DNA from: Actinomycetota bacterium
Lineage (GTDB): Bacteria; Actinomycetota; Actinomycetes; S36-B12
Assembly (NCBI GenBank): GCA_009700485.1
Contig: WLLZ01000035.1
Coordinates: forward strand, 1-15,997
Direction of reading: 5' to 3'
Length of the DNA: 15,997 nucleotides
Numbering within the stretch: position 1 is the stretch's first letter; each line of letters opens with the position of its first letter. Shown piece by piece: positions 1 to 6,587 of this stretch. Under the pieces are notes generated by a model, which ran no database searches, was not told where the DNA came from, and saw only the letters and a program-made list of their open reading frames with translations. The translations under genes were made by a program, and so were the position numbers.

Positions 1-1
1 G

Positions 2-97
2 AGCTCACTTTTAGCAATTGAGACTGATGCAATCAACCCTGCCGCTCGGGTCATCTTCACAGACCTGGCCCATGCGGCCACCACCCGATCAGTTTAA
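2..97 (+). CDS. crtE: C-terminal end of probable geranylgeranyl diphosphate synthase (partial)
   Basis: An open frame enters from the left edge and ends with TAA at 95-97, giving 31 C-terminal residues that finish in LAHAATTRSV. An Asp/Pro/Ala-Arg segment followed by a Leu-Ala-x-Ala-Ala-Thr-x-Arg ending is how many actinobacterial polyprenyl (GGPP) synthases end, as I remember the family. The aspartate-rich catalytic motifs would lie outside the window, so the call rests on this short tail plus context: crtI starts 26 nt downstream on the same strand, and crtE-crtI-crtB is a common order. The enzyme would supply GGPP to phytoene synthase. Any other isoprenoid gene in this frame is possible. 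Confidence 0.5.
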   Translation, partial: SSLLAIETDAINPAARVIFTDLAHAATTRSV

Positions 98-123
98 ATG
101 CTATTCACGCAAAGGGGACTTTA

Positions 124-1689
124 ATGAACTATCCGTCGACTCGATCCATTCGAAGGTGGCTGCCGCGGGCAACTCCGCGCACTGTCACCGGGGGCACCGA
201 TCACGTGGTCATTGTCGGGGCGGGCCTCGCGGGTCTGTCAGCAGCTATGCGCCTTGCCGGCGCTGGACGCAAAGTCACGGTTTTAGAGCGCGAACTAACC
301 CCCGGAGGCCGCGCTGGTCGACTCAATGTGGAAGTCGATGGTGGCACCTACAAATTCGACACCGGCCCCTCCGTTCTCACGATGCCTGATCTAATCGCGG
401 ACTGCTTCGATGCCCTTGGCGAGGATATGCAAGATTGGCTCGAACTTGAGCCAGTAGCACCGCTCTACCGCGCCTTCTACCCGGACGGGTCAATCCTTAA
501 TGTACACGCCAATGTTTCGCAGATGGCGCAAGAAATTACCGAGGTAATCGGGGCGGATGAAGCCGCCGGATACTTGAAATATGTCGAATTTGTTTCGAAA
601 CTCTACAAATACGAAATGAAAGATTTCATTGACCGAAACATCGATAGCCCATTCGATTTAGTTACACCCGACTTGGCCAAACTCGTTGCTATCGGTGGGT
701 TTCGAAAACTCGCTCCAAAAGTGCGCGATTACCTCAAAGACCCTCGCACCGAGCGCATCTACTCCTTTCAAGCGATGTATGCCGGACTTTCCCCATACGA
801 CGCTCTAGCCATCTATGCGGTCATCGCATATATGGATTCGGTCGCGGGGGTTTACTTCCCCAAAGGCGGCATGCACGCGCTACCGGTGGCGATGGCTGCG
901 GCCTGCGAAAAACACGGGGTAACAATCAAATACGGCACTACGGTAACTTCGGTCGAAACCAAAGATGACCGCGCCATCGCGGTGACAACAGCCGATGGTG
1001 AACGAATCGAGGCTGATGTAGTAGTCCTGAATCCGGATCTTCCGGTGGCCTACCGAGATCTGCTCGGCAAGGTGCCCTGGTCGGTCCGCCGCCTTGACTA
1101 CTCCCCATCTTGCTTCGTCATGCTCGCCGGATCAACCGCTCATTACAGCAAGATCGCTCATCACAATATTCACTTCGGCCGAAGTTGGCGCGGAGTGTTC
1201 GATGAACTCATTGACAAGAAGCAACTAATGAGTGACCCGAGTGTGCTTGTCACCAACCCAACCCGCTCAGACCCATCGCTAGCACCAGATGGCAAGCAGA
1301 TTTACTACGTGTTGTTTCCAACTCCAAATCTTGATGCCGATATTGATTGGCGATCCGTCGGCCCGCGCTATCGCGATGAGGTGGTACGGGTACTCGAAGA
1401 ACGGGGATACCACGGATTTGGCGACGCGATTGAGGTTGAGAACATCACCACTCCCCTCGACTGGCAAGATCGCGGCATGGAACGTGGGGCACCATTTGCG
1501 TCAGCTCACTCGTTCATGCAGACCGGGCCTTTTCGGCCAGGCAATCTTTGGGGTGAGAATGTCGTTTTCACCGGCTCCGGGACCCAGCCGGGTGTTGGCG
1601 TGCCGATGGTGCTTATCTCGGGCCGGCTGGCAGCTGAACGTATCCTTGGCAAAGACCAAAACTACCGCTCACGGGCGCGCAGGAGTTGA
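124..1689 (+). CDS. crtI: Phytoene desaturase (CrtI-type, FAD-dependent)
   Basis: This 521-residue protein matches the length and layout of CrtI carotenoid desaturases, which introduce double bonds into phytoene to give lycopene using FAD at the membrane. An N-terminal Rossmann motif VIVGAGLAGLSAAMRL (residues about 29-44) is followed by the ERE..PGGRAGRL segment. The C-terminal FAD-binding signature GSGTQPGVGVPMVL lies near residues 487-500. The ATG at 124 follows a good Shine-Dalgarno (AAAGGGGA, 111-118). It sits 26 nt after the probable crtE end and 2 nt before the preferred crtB start, so crtE-crtI-crtB look like one operon. The number of desaturation steps cannot be read from sequence; four (lycopene) is inferred from the lycopene cyclase genes beside it. 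Confidence 0.93.
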   Translation: MNYPSTRSIRRWLPRATPRTVTGGTDHVVIVGAGLAGLSAAMRLAGAGRKVTVLERELTPGGRAGRLNVEVDGGTYKFDTGPSVLTMPDLIADCFDALGEDMQDWLELEPVAPLYRAFYPDGSILNVHANVSQMAQEITEVIGADEAAGYLKYVEFVSKLYKYEMKDFIDRNIDSPFDLVTPDLAKLVAIGGFRKLAPKVRDYLKDPRTERIYSFQAMYAGLSPYDALAIYAVIAYMDSVAGVYFPKGGMHALPVAMAAACEKHGVTIKYGTTVTSVETKDDRAIAVTTADGERIEADVVVLNPDLPVAYRDLLGKVPWSVRRLDYSPSCFVMLAGSTAHYSKIAHHNIHFGRSWRGVFDELIDKKQLMSDPSVLVTNPTRSDPSLAPDGKQIYYVLFPTPNLDADIDWRSVGPRYRDEVVRVLEERGYHGFGDAIEVENITTPLDWQDRGMERGAPFASAHSFMQTGPFRPGNLWGENVVFTGSGTQPGVGVPMVLISGRLAAERILGKDQNYRSRARRS

Positions 1690-1691
1690 AT

Positions 1692-2645
1692 GTGAGTGCG
1701 AGCGACCTCGATGCCGCCGGCATTATCGACCCAGATTTACGCAACTCCTATGAGTTTTGTCGCCGGCTAAACGCAACTCACGGTAAGACCTACTACCTCG
1801 CAACCTTATTACTTCCGCCCGGTAAACGACCCTATGTCCATGCCCTTTACGGCTTTGCCCGATACGCCGATGAAATAGTCGATGACCTTGCTTCAACTCT
1901 CACTGAGCAAGAAAAAGCCGACTGGCTGCTGACATGGGGTCAAACATTTCTTGACGACCTCGATCGCGGTAACTCAAGTGACACCGTGTGCCGCGCAGTT
2001 ATCGACACCGTGCAACGTTGGGATATCCCAAAAACCCACTTCGAAGCATTCTTAAAATCAATGCACATGGATTTAACTGTTACGCACTATCAGACTTACG
2101 AGGATCTAAATGAATATGTTTATGGCTCTGCGGCCGTAATCGGTTTGCAAATGGTCCCGATTCTCGAACCGAGTTCACCGGCGGCCGCAGAAAAGGCCAA
2201 GGATCTTGGCGTAGCATTTCAACTTGCCAACTTTGTCCGCGATGTCGGAGAAGATCTTGACCGTGGACGTGTCTATTTACCACTTGATGATCTGGCAAAG
2301 TTCGGAGTCACTCGCGCAGATTTAGAGGCCCGGATAGCCACACCGCAGATCAAGGATGCCTTGCGATATCAAATCACGCGAGTGCGGGATTTGGAAGAAC
2401 GATCGCGCTCAGGTATCACCCTGCTGCACCCCTCATCACAAGACTGCATTGAGGCAGCCCGAGTACTCTATTGCGGAATCATCGATGAGGTCGAGAAGAT
2501 TAACTACGAGGTGTTTACAAAACGAGCATCGGTGCCATTAACCCGAAGGCTCAGAATTGCCGGGCCGGCTTGGGTTCGAGCTAGCCGAGCACGTCGCAAG
2601 TTTGGATCAGGTCAAGTACGCGGCCTGCACCAGCACACCGGCTAG
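1692..2645 (+). CDS. crtB: Phytoene synthase (15-cis-phytoene synthase)
   Basis: CrtB condenses two GGPP molecules head to head into phytoene, the first committed carotenoid step. Both Mg2+-diphosphate motifs of the squalene/phytoene synthase family are present: YADEIVDDL near residue 60 and NFVRDVGEDLDRGRVYLP near residues 180-197. The length, about 317 residues, is normal. Start choice: GTG at 1692 is preferred because AGGAG (1681-1685) lies 6 nt upstream. A TTG at 1686 in the same frame would add two residues but abuts the SD, and the tempting ATG at 1690 is out of frame. The stop TAG (2643-2645) overlaps the stop of the convergent crtYd gene within a shared CTAG. Confidence 0.94.
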   Translation: MSASDLDAAGIIDPDLRNSYEFCRRLNATHGKTYYLATLLLPPGKRPYVHALYGFARYADEIVDDLASTLTEQEKADWLLTWGQTFLDDLDRGNSSDTVCRAVIDTVQRWDIPKTHFEAFLKSMHMDLTVTHYQTYEDLNEYVYGSAAVIGLQMVPILEPSSPAAAEKAKDLGVAFQLANFVRDVGEDLDRGRVYLPLDDLAKFGVTRADLEARIATPQIKDALRYQITRVRDLEERSRSGITLLHPSSQDCIEAARVLYCGIIDEVEKINYEVFTKRASVPLTRRLRIAGPAWVRASRARRKFGSGQVRGLHQHTG

Positions 2646-3019
2646 CGCCTCCAGATTGGTGGACCGGCCTTTGGCTTTCGCTGCACGCCATTTCTTCCGA
2701 GCCATACCCAACAAACGAGCGTCAGCAGCACAAGTGCGAATCCAAATAGCAAATCCTCTACTGGAGCAAAGGCCAACCTGCCATCGCCGATAAACGGTGG
2801 CGGGCCGAGCTCGGGTGAAGTTCCGCCAATAATAGCGTCATCGTGGTAACGGACAATCCCAAACCCGGTGAACATGCCGTTGGTAATCAATTGGAAAAAC
2901 ACGATGATGCCATATGAAACCCAGAAGACTTTGCGCGTAACCAGGTGCGTGTGCAGGAGGAAGAGGTCAAGTGCCACTGTGAGAATAACGGCCAGCAAAC
3001 CAATTTGGGTATATGTCAT
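2642..3019 (-). CDS. crtYd: Lycopene cyclase domain protein, CrtYd half
   Basis: This 125-residue, very hydrophobic protein has about three membrane segments and the lycopene cyclase domain hallmark Pro-x-Glu-Asp (PVED, residues 86-89) at the start of the last helix. It matches the second half of the heterodimeric cyclases (CrtYd/CrtYf) of Gram-positive bacteria, which act with CrtYc at the membrane to close the ionone rings of lycopene. Its ATG (3019) overlaps the TGA of crtYc in an ATGA tetranucleotide, so the two subunits are probably translationally coupled at a fixed ratio. Ring type (beta, gamma or epsilon) cannot be read from sequence. No prenyltransferase-like crtEb, which makes C50 carotenoids, lies in the window, so a C40 product is favoured. 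Confidence 0.88.
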   Translation of the reverse strand: MTYTQIGLLAVILTVALDLFLLHTHLVTRKVFWVSYGIIVFFQLITNGMFTGFGIVRYHDDAIIGGTSPELGPPPFIGDGRLAFAPVEDLLFGFALVLLTLVCWVWLGRNGVQRKPKAGPPIWRR

Positions 3020-3363
3020 GGCGCGCCGTCCTCATCGCCGACATTCCATCCCTTCACAGCTCGCACGGCTTCCAAAGTCAAAATTGCGGCGATCGGAATA
3101 ACGATGAAAAACAGCACTTCATCAATCGGTACCCCACCTGGTAGGTACCAGCCAAGAATTCGATCGGTGTCAAACCACCAGTGCCCGTTAGCAATTGCGT
3201 AAGCGTCCCAAATGAAGAACAAAATCACCGCAGGAACAATGCTGAGGGCCAACCGCTTAGCCCGAATGAAGACCCGTGTACGGCACGTTACCTCGAGCCA
3301 TGCACTGCCAGCTAGTACGAAAAGAAGTACCCCCACATATGACAAATTTGCCGGCACGGTCAT
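3016..3363 (-). CDS. crtYc: Lycopene cyclase domain protein, CrtYc half
   Basis: This 115-residue membrane protein has about three TM segments and the strongly conserved cyclase block around WDAYAIANGHWWFD, ILGWYLPGGV and PIDEVLFF (acidic PIDE motif at residues 79-82). It is the N-terminal half of the heterodimeric lycopene cyclase and is followed, with a 4-nt ATGA overlap, by crtYd. ATG at 3363 is preferred because homologues, as I remember them, begin a few residues before the LSYVGVLLFVLAGSAWLE helix. A GTG at 3378 would add five residues, and neither has a clear Shine-Dalgarno. The start codon overlaps the -10 box of the divergent pnuT promoter. Unusually, the crtYc-crtYd pair faces crtI-crtB instead of following them on the same strand. 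Confidence 0.9.
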   Translation of the reverse strand: MTVPANLSYVGVLLFVLAGSAWLEVTCRTRVFIRAKRLALSIVPAVILFFIWDAYAIANGHWWFDTDRILGWYLPGGVPIDEVLFFIVIPIAAILTLEAVRAVKGWNVGDEDGAP

Positions 3364-3368
3364 ATACT
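3339..3368 (+). promoter_or_regulatory. Predicted promoter of the pnuT-kinase operon
   Basis: A -35-like ATGACA (3339-3344) and a strong -10 TATACT (3363-3368) are separated by 18 nt. Transcription would begin near 3375, about 15 nt before the TPP riboswitch. The -10 box shares its first base with the ATG codon of crtYc on the other strand, so RNA polymerase at this promoter would cover the crtYc start region. Assigned by eye from consensus similarity. Confidence 0.5.
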
Positions 3369-3390
3369 GTCGTAACACAACTAAACATGC

Positions 3391-3478
3391 ACGGGAGCTC
3401 CTGCCTAGTGGAGCTGAGAGGGCGACAGCACGGCGTCGCCGACCGTTCGAACCTGTCCGGGTAATGCCGGCGTAGGGA
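3391..3478 (+). promoter_or_regulatory. TPP (thiamine pyrophosphate) riboswitch, THI element
   Basis: The conserved aptamer core is easy to recognise: GGGAGC (3393-3398), GCTGAGAG (3413-3420), GAACCTG (3449-3455), then the P5 hairpin CCGG-GTAATG-CCGG (3457-3470) and the terminal GCGTAGGGA. P3 is TCC/GGA (3399-3401 with 3410-3412). A variable extra stem, GGCGAC/GTCGCC (3421-3426 with 3435-3440), fits the optional P3a arm. The 3' end AGGGAGG (3474-3480) is also the Shine-Dalgarno of the next gene, 6 nt before its ATG, so ligand binding should hide the ribosome site directly and block translation. TPP-bound means off, as for known THI elements. This fixes the substrate theme of the downstream operon as thiamine. 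Confidence 0.95.
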
Positions 3479-3486
3479 GGGGCCAG

Positions 3487-4092
3487 ATGTCGATATTTAT
3501 GAACGTGGCTTTCAGCGCCTGGAACTATGACGTCACCGTGCTCGAGTTACTTGCCGTAATCACTGCTTTTATCGGGATCGGCCTAGCGATTCGCGGTACC
3601 AGATGGGCGTGGCCATTCTATTTCCTGTCCAGCGCACTTTATGGCTGGTTGCTGTGGGAGTACGCGCTCTATGGCACCGCGGCATTGCAATTGGTCTTCA
3701 TCGCTGCGGCAATCTGGGGCTGGTTTGGGTGGGGTCCAAAATCCATCGTCCCCAGCACGGTCAGCAATCGCACTCGCCTAATTCTGCTGATTGGCTCCTT
3801 GGCCGCCTGGCTGGCGCTCGTACCGGTGCTAGCGGCAATCGGTGACCCGGCACCGTGGCCCGATACTTTCGTCTTTGTCGGAAGCGTCGTGGCACAGGTG
3901 TTAATGGTTCGTGAATACGCGGATTCCTGGGTGCTTTGGATAGTCGTAAATGTGGTTGGAGCGGTGCTCTACGCCACCCAAAATCTCTGGTTCACGTCTT
4001 TGTTCTATGCAGTCTTAATCATCATGGCGGTCATCGGATTACGCAGTTGGCTCGCCAAACGTGCACCGCAAGTTTCTTCGGTTTCTGCATGA
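3487..4092 (+). CDS. pnuT: PnuC-family transporter, probable thiamine transporter PnuT
   Basis: This 201-residue protein has about seven hydrophobic segments (near residues 16-37, 40-61, 64-82, 97-119, 127-141, 147-168 and 170-188), the fold size of PnuC/SWEET-like vitamin transporters. The aromatic blocks WPFYFLSSALYGWLLWEYAL, QLVFIAAAIWGWFGW and SWVLWIVVNVVGAVLYA are typical of the family, which moves nicotinamide riboside (PnuC), riboflavin (PnuX) or thiamine (PnuT) by facilitated diffusion. Transport is trapped by intracellular phosphorylation. The TPP riboswitch directly upstream makes thiamine the best substrate call. The ATG at 3487 is set by AGGGAGG, which is part of the riboswitch. 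The stop overlaps the start of a NadR-like kinase, the expected trapping enzyme. Substrate is inferred from regulation, not from binding-site residues. Confidence 0.85.
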   Translation: MSIFMNVAFSAWNYDVTVLELLAVITAFIGIGLAIRGTRWAWPFYFLSSALYGWLLWEYALYGTAALQLVFIAAAIWGWFGWGPKSIVPSTVSNRTRLILLIGSLAAWLALVPVLAAIGDPAPWPDTFVFVGSVVAQVLMVREYADSWVLWIVVNVVGAVLYATQNLWFTSLFYAVLIIMAVIGLRSWLAKRAPQVSSVSA

Positions 4093-4616
4093 TGAAAACC
4101 ATTGGCTTACTCGGTGGTGAATGCACCGGGAAAACCACGCTCGCAAAGGCGCTATGTGATCGCCTCGATGCCGTTTTGGTGCCTGAGTACTTACGCGAAT
4201 TCGTGGTCTCAATGGGGCGCGTACCCACCGCCCGGGAGCAGGAGGCAATCATGGAGACTCAGGAAGCGGCCGAAGCCACCGCCCAAGCGGGTATCGGCCC
4301 GCAAACACTGGTGGTGTGCGACCCGGCAGCCCTCATGACCGCGATCTACAGCATGGCCTACTTCAATGACAGGTCCCTACTTGAACCTGCAACGCTGCAC
4401 GCCAAGACGTACGGAACTCTAATTTGGTGTGGCACCGATATCCCGTGGGAGCCCGATGGCGATCAGCGAGATGGTCCCGAATATCGGGCCCAGGTTGATG
4501 CCCTGATCGGCGAAGTCGTACGCGAGAGCTTGGAACCAGCCGGTATCATCGTGCACCGAATTGACGGCCCCGTTAGCGACCGGCTGTTGTCAGTTTTGCA
4601 ATTACTGGAGCAGTAG
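4089..4616 (+). CDS. NadR-like P-loop kinase, candidate thiamine-phosphorylating enzyme
   Basis: This 175-residue ATPase/kinase resembles the C-terminal ribosylnicotinamide kinase domain of NadR. It has a Walker A GGECTGKT (residues 9-16), a VPEYLREFV segment, a VVCDPAALMTAIYS block with a Walker B-like Asp78, and a TDIPWEPDG motif followed by an Arg-rich stretch. The adenylyltransferase domain of full NadR is absent. ATG at 4089 is preferred: it overlaps the pnuT stop as ATGA (4089-4092), indicating translational coupling, and the P-loop follows at once; starts further upstream run inside pnuT. NadR-type kinases phosphorylate nicotinamide riboside, but here the gene is co-expressed with a transporter under a TPP riboswitch. 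I infer that it phosphorylates thiamine (to TMP or TPP) to trap it. This function is untested and nicotinamide riboside remains possible. Confidence 0.82.
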   Translation: MMKTIGLLGGECTGKTTLAKALCDRLDAVLVPEYLREFVVSMGRVPTAREQEAIMETQEAAEATAQAGIGPQTLVVCDPAALMTAIYSMAYFNDRSLLEPATLHAKTYGTLIWCGTDIPWEPDGDQRDGPEYRAQVDALIGEVVRESLEPAGIIVHRIDGPVSDRLLSVLQLLEQ

Positions 4617-4632
4617 TTGGTACTAAGCCAAC
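4616..4632 (+). other. Short inverted repeat after the kinase stop codon
   Basis: GTTGG (4616-4620) and CCAAC (4628-4632) form a 5-bp stem with a 7-nt loop, starting at the last base of the kinase stop codon. No U-run follows, so it is at best a weak or factor-dependent terminator or an RNA 3'-end stabiliser. Confidence 0.2.
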
Positions 4633-4673
4633 CCCGGCAGGCGTGGCAACAGCACCGGCGCATCGGGCGTACC

Positions 4674-4679
4674 TAGAAT
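4674..4679 (+). promoter_or_regulatory. Leaderless-type -10 box for the PASTA kinase gene
   Basis: TAGAAT lies 6 nt before the GTG at 4686, the spacing at which transcription would start on or next to the start codon. No Shine-Dalgarno precedes that GTG and no convincing -35 was seen. Confidence 0.55.
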
Positions 4680-4685
4680 CGCAAG

Positions 4686-6551
4686 GTGGAGGCGTCTGTA
4701 CCGAACCAATTAGTCGGGCAGACTATTGATGGGCGATATTTGGTGCGCGCTCACTTAGCCAGAGGTGGTATGGCCACCGTCTATGAGGCGGTTGACCTGC
4801 GCCTTGACCGAATAGTCGCACTTAAAGTGATGCACCGGCACCTAGCTGAAGACCCGGATTTCGTCGCCCGCTTTGAGCGAGAGGCGAAATCGGCTGCACG
4901 GCTTTCACACCCCCACGTGGTCGCGGTCTACGATCAAGGGCACGCCGACGGACTCATTTATTTGGCCATGGAGATGGTACCGGGGTGCACATTGCGCGAT
5001 GTGATGCGCGACTACGGCCCCTTGACCCCGGAGCAGGCGCTCGTCATTCTTGATCCCGTTCTTGAAGGGCTGGCGGCCGCACATGCAGCAGGCTTCGTAC
5101 ACCGCGATATCAAACCCGAGAACGTGCTGCTTGCCGATGACGGCCGCGTCAAAGTTGCAGATTTTGGTTTAGCTAGGGCGGTGTCGACTTCAAATACGAG
5201 CGCCACCCAAGGGTTGATTATGGGCACCGTCGCCTATCTTTCACCTGAGCAGGTCGAGCGTGGTGAAGCCGACGAGCGCTCAGATCTTTATGCGGCCGGA
5301 ATCCTGCTCTTCGAAATGGTCACCGGCCAAGTACCACATGCTGGTGATAGTCCGCTCTCGGTCGCCTACGCCCATGTCAACAGTGACGTGCCGGCACCGT
5401 CATCGATTCGCTCGACTATCCCACCTGAGATCGATGCGCTCGTTGTGCGTGCCACCCGGCGCGATGCCAATTTGCGTTACCAACTAGCAAGTGAGTTTCT
5501 CGCCGACGTAAGGCGAATCCGGGCAATGCTGCCACCACCTCGGCCATTCGTCGAATCACACGACACCGTGGTGGTCGACGCATCTACAGCTGCCCGACTT
5601 GCCGCCGGGCAGCCGGTGGCACCCAAGCCAACATCGCCGCCGCCAGCCGCCACCTCACACCGCGGTCGGCGGCGAAAAGGGCCATGGATTGCCCTCGTCA
5701 TTGCGATGGTGGTGCTCGGCGCGGGCATTGGCGGGTGGCTGCTCGCCACCGGCAAATCGGTGCCTACTCCAAATATCGTTGGCCTGTCCACGGCAGCGGC
5801 AAAGGCGTCACTTTTGGATGTCGGATTGACTCTGGTTATTACCGAAGAACAATTCAGCGAAGACGTACCTTTGAATCTAGTTATTAGCAGTGACCCGGCG
5901 CCCGGTGACGGTGCACGCGAAGGAGGTGCGGTCGGCGCCATCTTGTCAAAAGGCCCCGAGCGTTATGTGATACCTGATGTCCAAGGGCTTTCGGTGACCG
6001 AAGCGACGACGGCCATCACCTCCGCGAACCTGGTAATTGGTTCAACCACCGAGGTTTTCGACGATCAAGTACCCGCCGCCGCCGTAGCAAGCACTTCGCC
6101 AAAGATTGGCACTGAAGTCAAGCCCGGCACGAGCGTGGATATTGCCGTATCCAAAGGGCCTAAGCCCGTGACTATCCCGCAGGTCGTCGGCAAAAAAAAC
6201 CAAGTCGTTACGAGCGCCCTTACCGATCTTGGCCTCCTCGTGACAACGAACGATAAGTATTCGGAGAAAATCGCCGAAGGCCTGGTGATTGCGATCCGCC
6301 CGGCCGCGGGCACCATCGCTCCTTCGGGCACCGCGGTCGAACTCGTAGTCTCGAAAGGGCCACCGCCGGTTGAGGTACCAAGTCTCATTGACCTACCGAA
6401 AAACAAGGCCATCAGTGTGCTCAAGGGCCTTGGCCTTAAACCGAAAGTCCTGGAGGCGGCCGCGACACCGCTAAATCGTGTCTACTCACAAGATCCAACA
6501 GCTGGCACCATGATCCCAAAGGGCAGTTCAGTAATTATTCGCATTATCTAA
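4686..6551 (+). CDS. Membrane Ser/Thr protein kinase with four PASTA domains (PknB/PknL type)
   Basis: This 621-residue protein has an N-terminal eukaryotic-like kinase domain with all key motifs: ATP-binding Lys47 (VALKVM), HRDIKPEN (139-146), DFG (159-161) and SPE (186-188). A Ser/Thr-rich activation loop, where autophosphorylation is expected, lies at about 166-182. A basic Pro-rich linker precedes one TM helix (about 333-355), followed by four extracellular PASTA repeats (about 358-423, 427-491, 495-558 and 562-621), each except the last closing with SKGP. PASTA repeats bind muropeptides or lipid II, so the kinase probably senses cell-wall state and controls growth or division. Gene context (GGPP synthase on one side, DAHP synthase on the other) resembles pknL/pkaF rather than the pknB-ftsW-pbpA cluster. 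The GTG start at 4686 is supported by a -10 box at leaderless spacing. Confidence 0.94.
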   Translation: MEASVPNQLVGQTIDGRYLVRAHLARGGMATVYEAVDLRLDRIVALKVMHRHLAEDPDFVARFEREAKSAARLSHPHVVAVYDQGHADGLIYLAMEMVPGCTLRDVMRDYGPLTPEQALVILDPVLEGLAAAHAAGFVHRDIKPENVLLADDGRVKVADFGLARAVSTSNTSATQGLIMGTVAYLSPEQVERGEADERSDLYAAGILLFEMVTGQVPHAGDSPLSVAYAHVNSDVPAPSSIRSTIPPEIDALVVRATRRDANLRYQLASEFLADVRRIRAMLPPPRPFVESHDTVVVDASTAARLAAGQPVAPKPTSPPPAATSHRGRRRKGPWIALVIAMVVLGAGIGGWLLATGKSVPTPNIVGLSTAAAKASLLDVGLTLVITEEQFSEDVPLNLVISSDPAPGDGAREGGAVGAILSKGPERYVIPDVQGLSVTEATTAITSANLVIGSTTEVFDDQVPAAAVASTSPKIGTEVKPGTSVDIAVSKGPKPVTIPQVVGKKNQVVTSALTDLGLLVTTNDKYSEKIAEGLVIAIRPAAGTIAPSGTAVELVVSKGPPPVEVPSLIDLPKNKAISVLKGLGLKPKVLEAAATPLNRVYSQDPTAGTMIPKGSSVIIRII

Positions 6552-6554
6552 ACC

Positions 6555-6576
6555 CATCAAGTTGCCGATTTTGATG
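6555..6576. repeat. Perfect inverted repeat between the kinase and decarboxylase genes
   Basis: CATCAA (6555-6560) and TTGATG (6571-6576) are exact inverted copies separated by 10 nt, starting just after the kinase stop and ending 11 nt before the decarboxylase start. It could be an operator, an attenuating hairpin or a weak terminator. The G-containing 3' flank argues against an intrinsic terminator. Confidence 0.35.
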
Positions 6577-6587
6577 AATGGAACTCC

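Noticed and set aside
18..389. A 123-codon + frame covering the crtI start.
   Set aside because: It overlaps the real crtI N-terminus in another frame, and its product is Arg/Cys/His-rich with no motif.
1690..1692. ATG as the crtB start.
   Set aside because: It is out of frame with crtB; GTG at 1692 has the properly spaced AGGAG.
3936..4088. Upstream extension of the NadR-like kinase by 51 codons.
   Set aside because: The extension lies inside pnuT in another frame; the ATGA overlap at 4089 puts the P-loop at the normal distance from the N-terminus.
3487..4092. Nicotinamide riboside transporter PnuC.
   Set aside because: Family assignment fits, but the adjoining TPP riboswitch makes thiamine the better substrate call.
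4616..4660. Rho-independent terminator after the kinase gene.
   Set aside because: Only a 5-bp stem and no T-run; kept as a weak inverted repeat instead.
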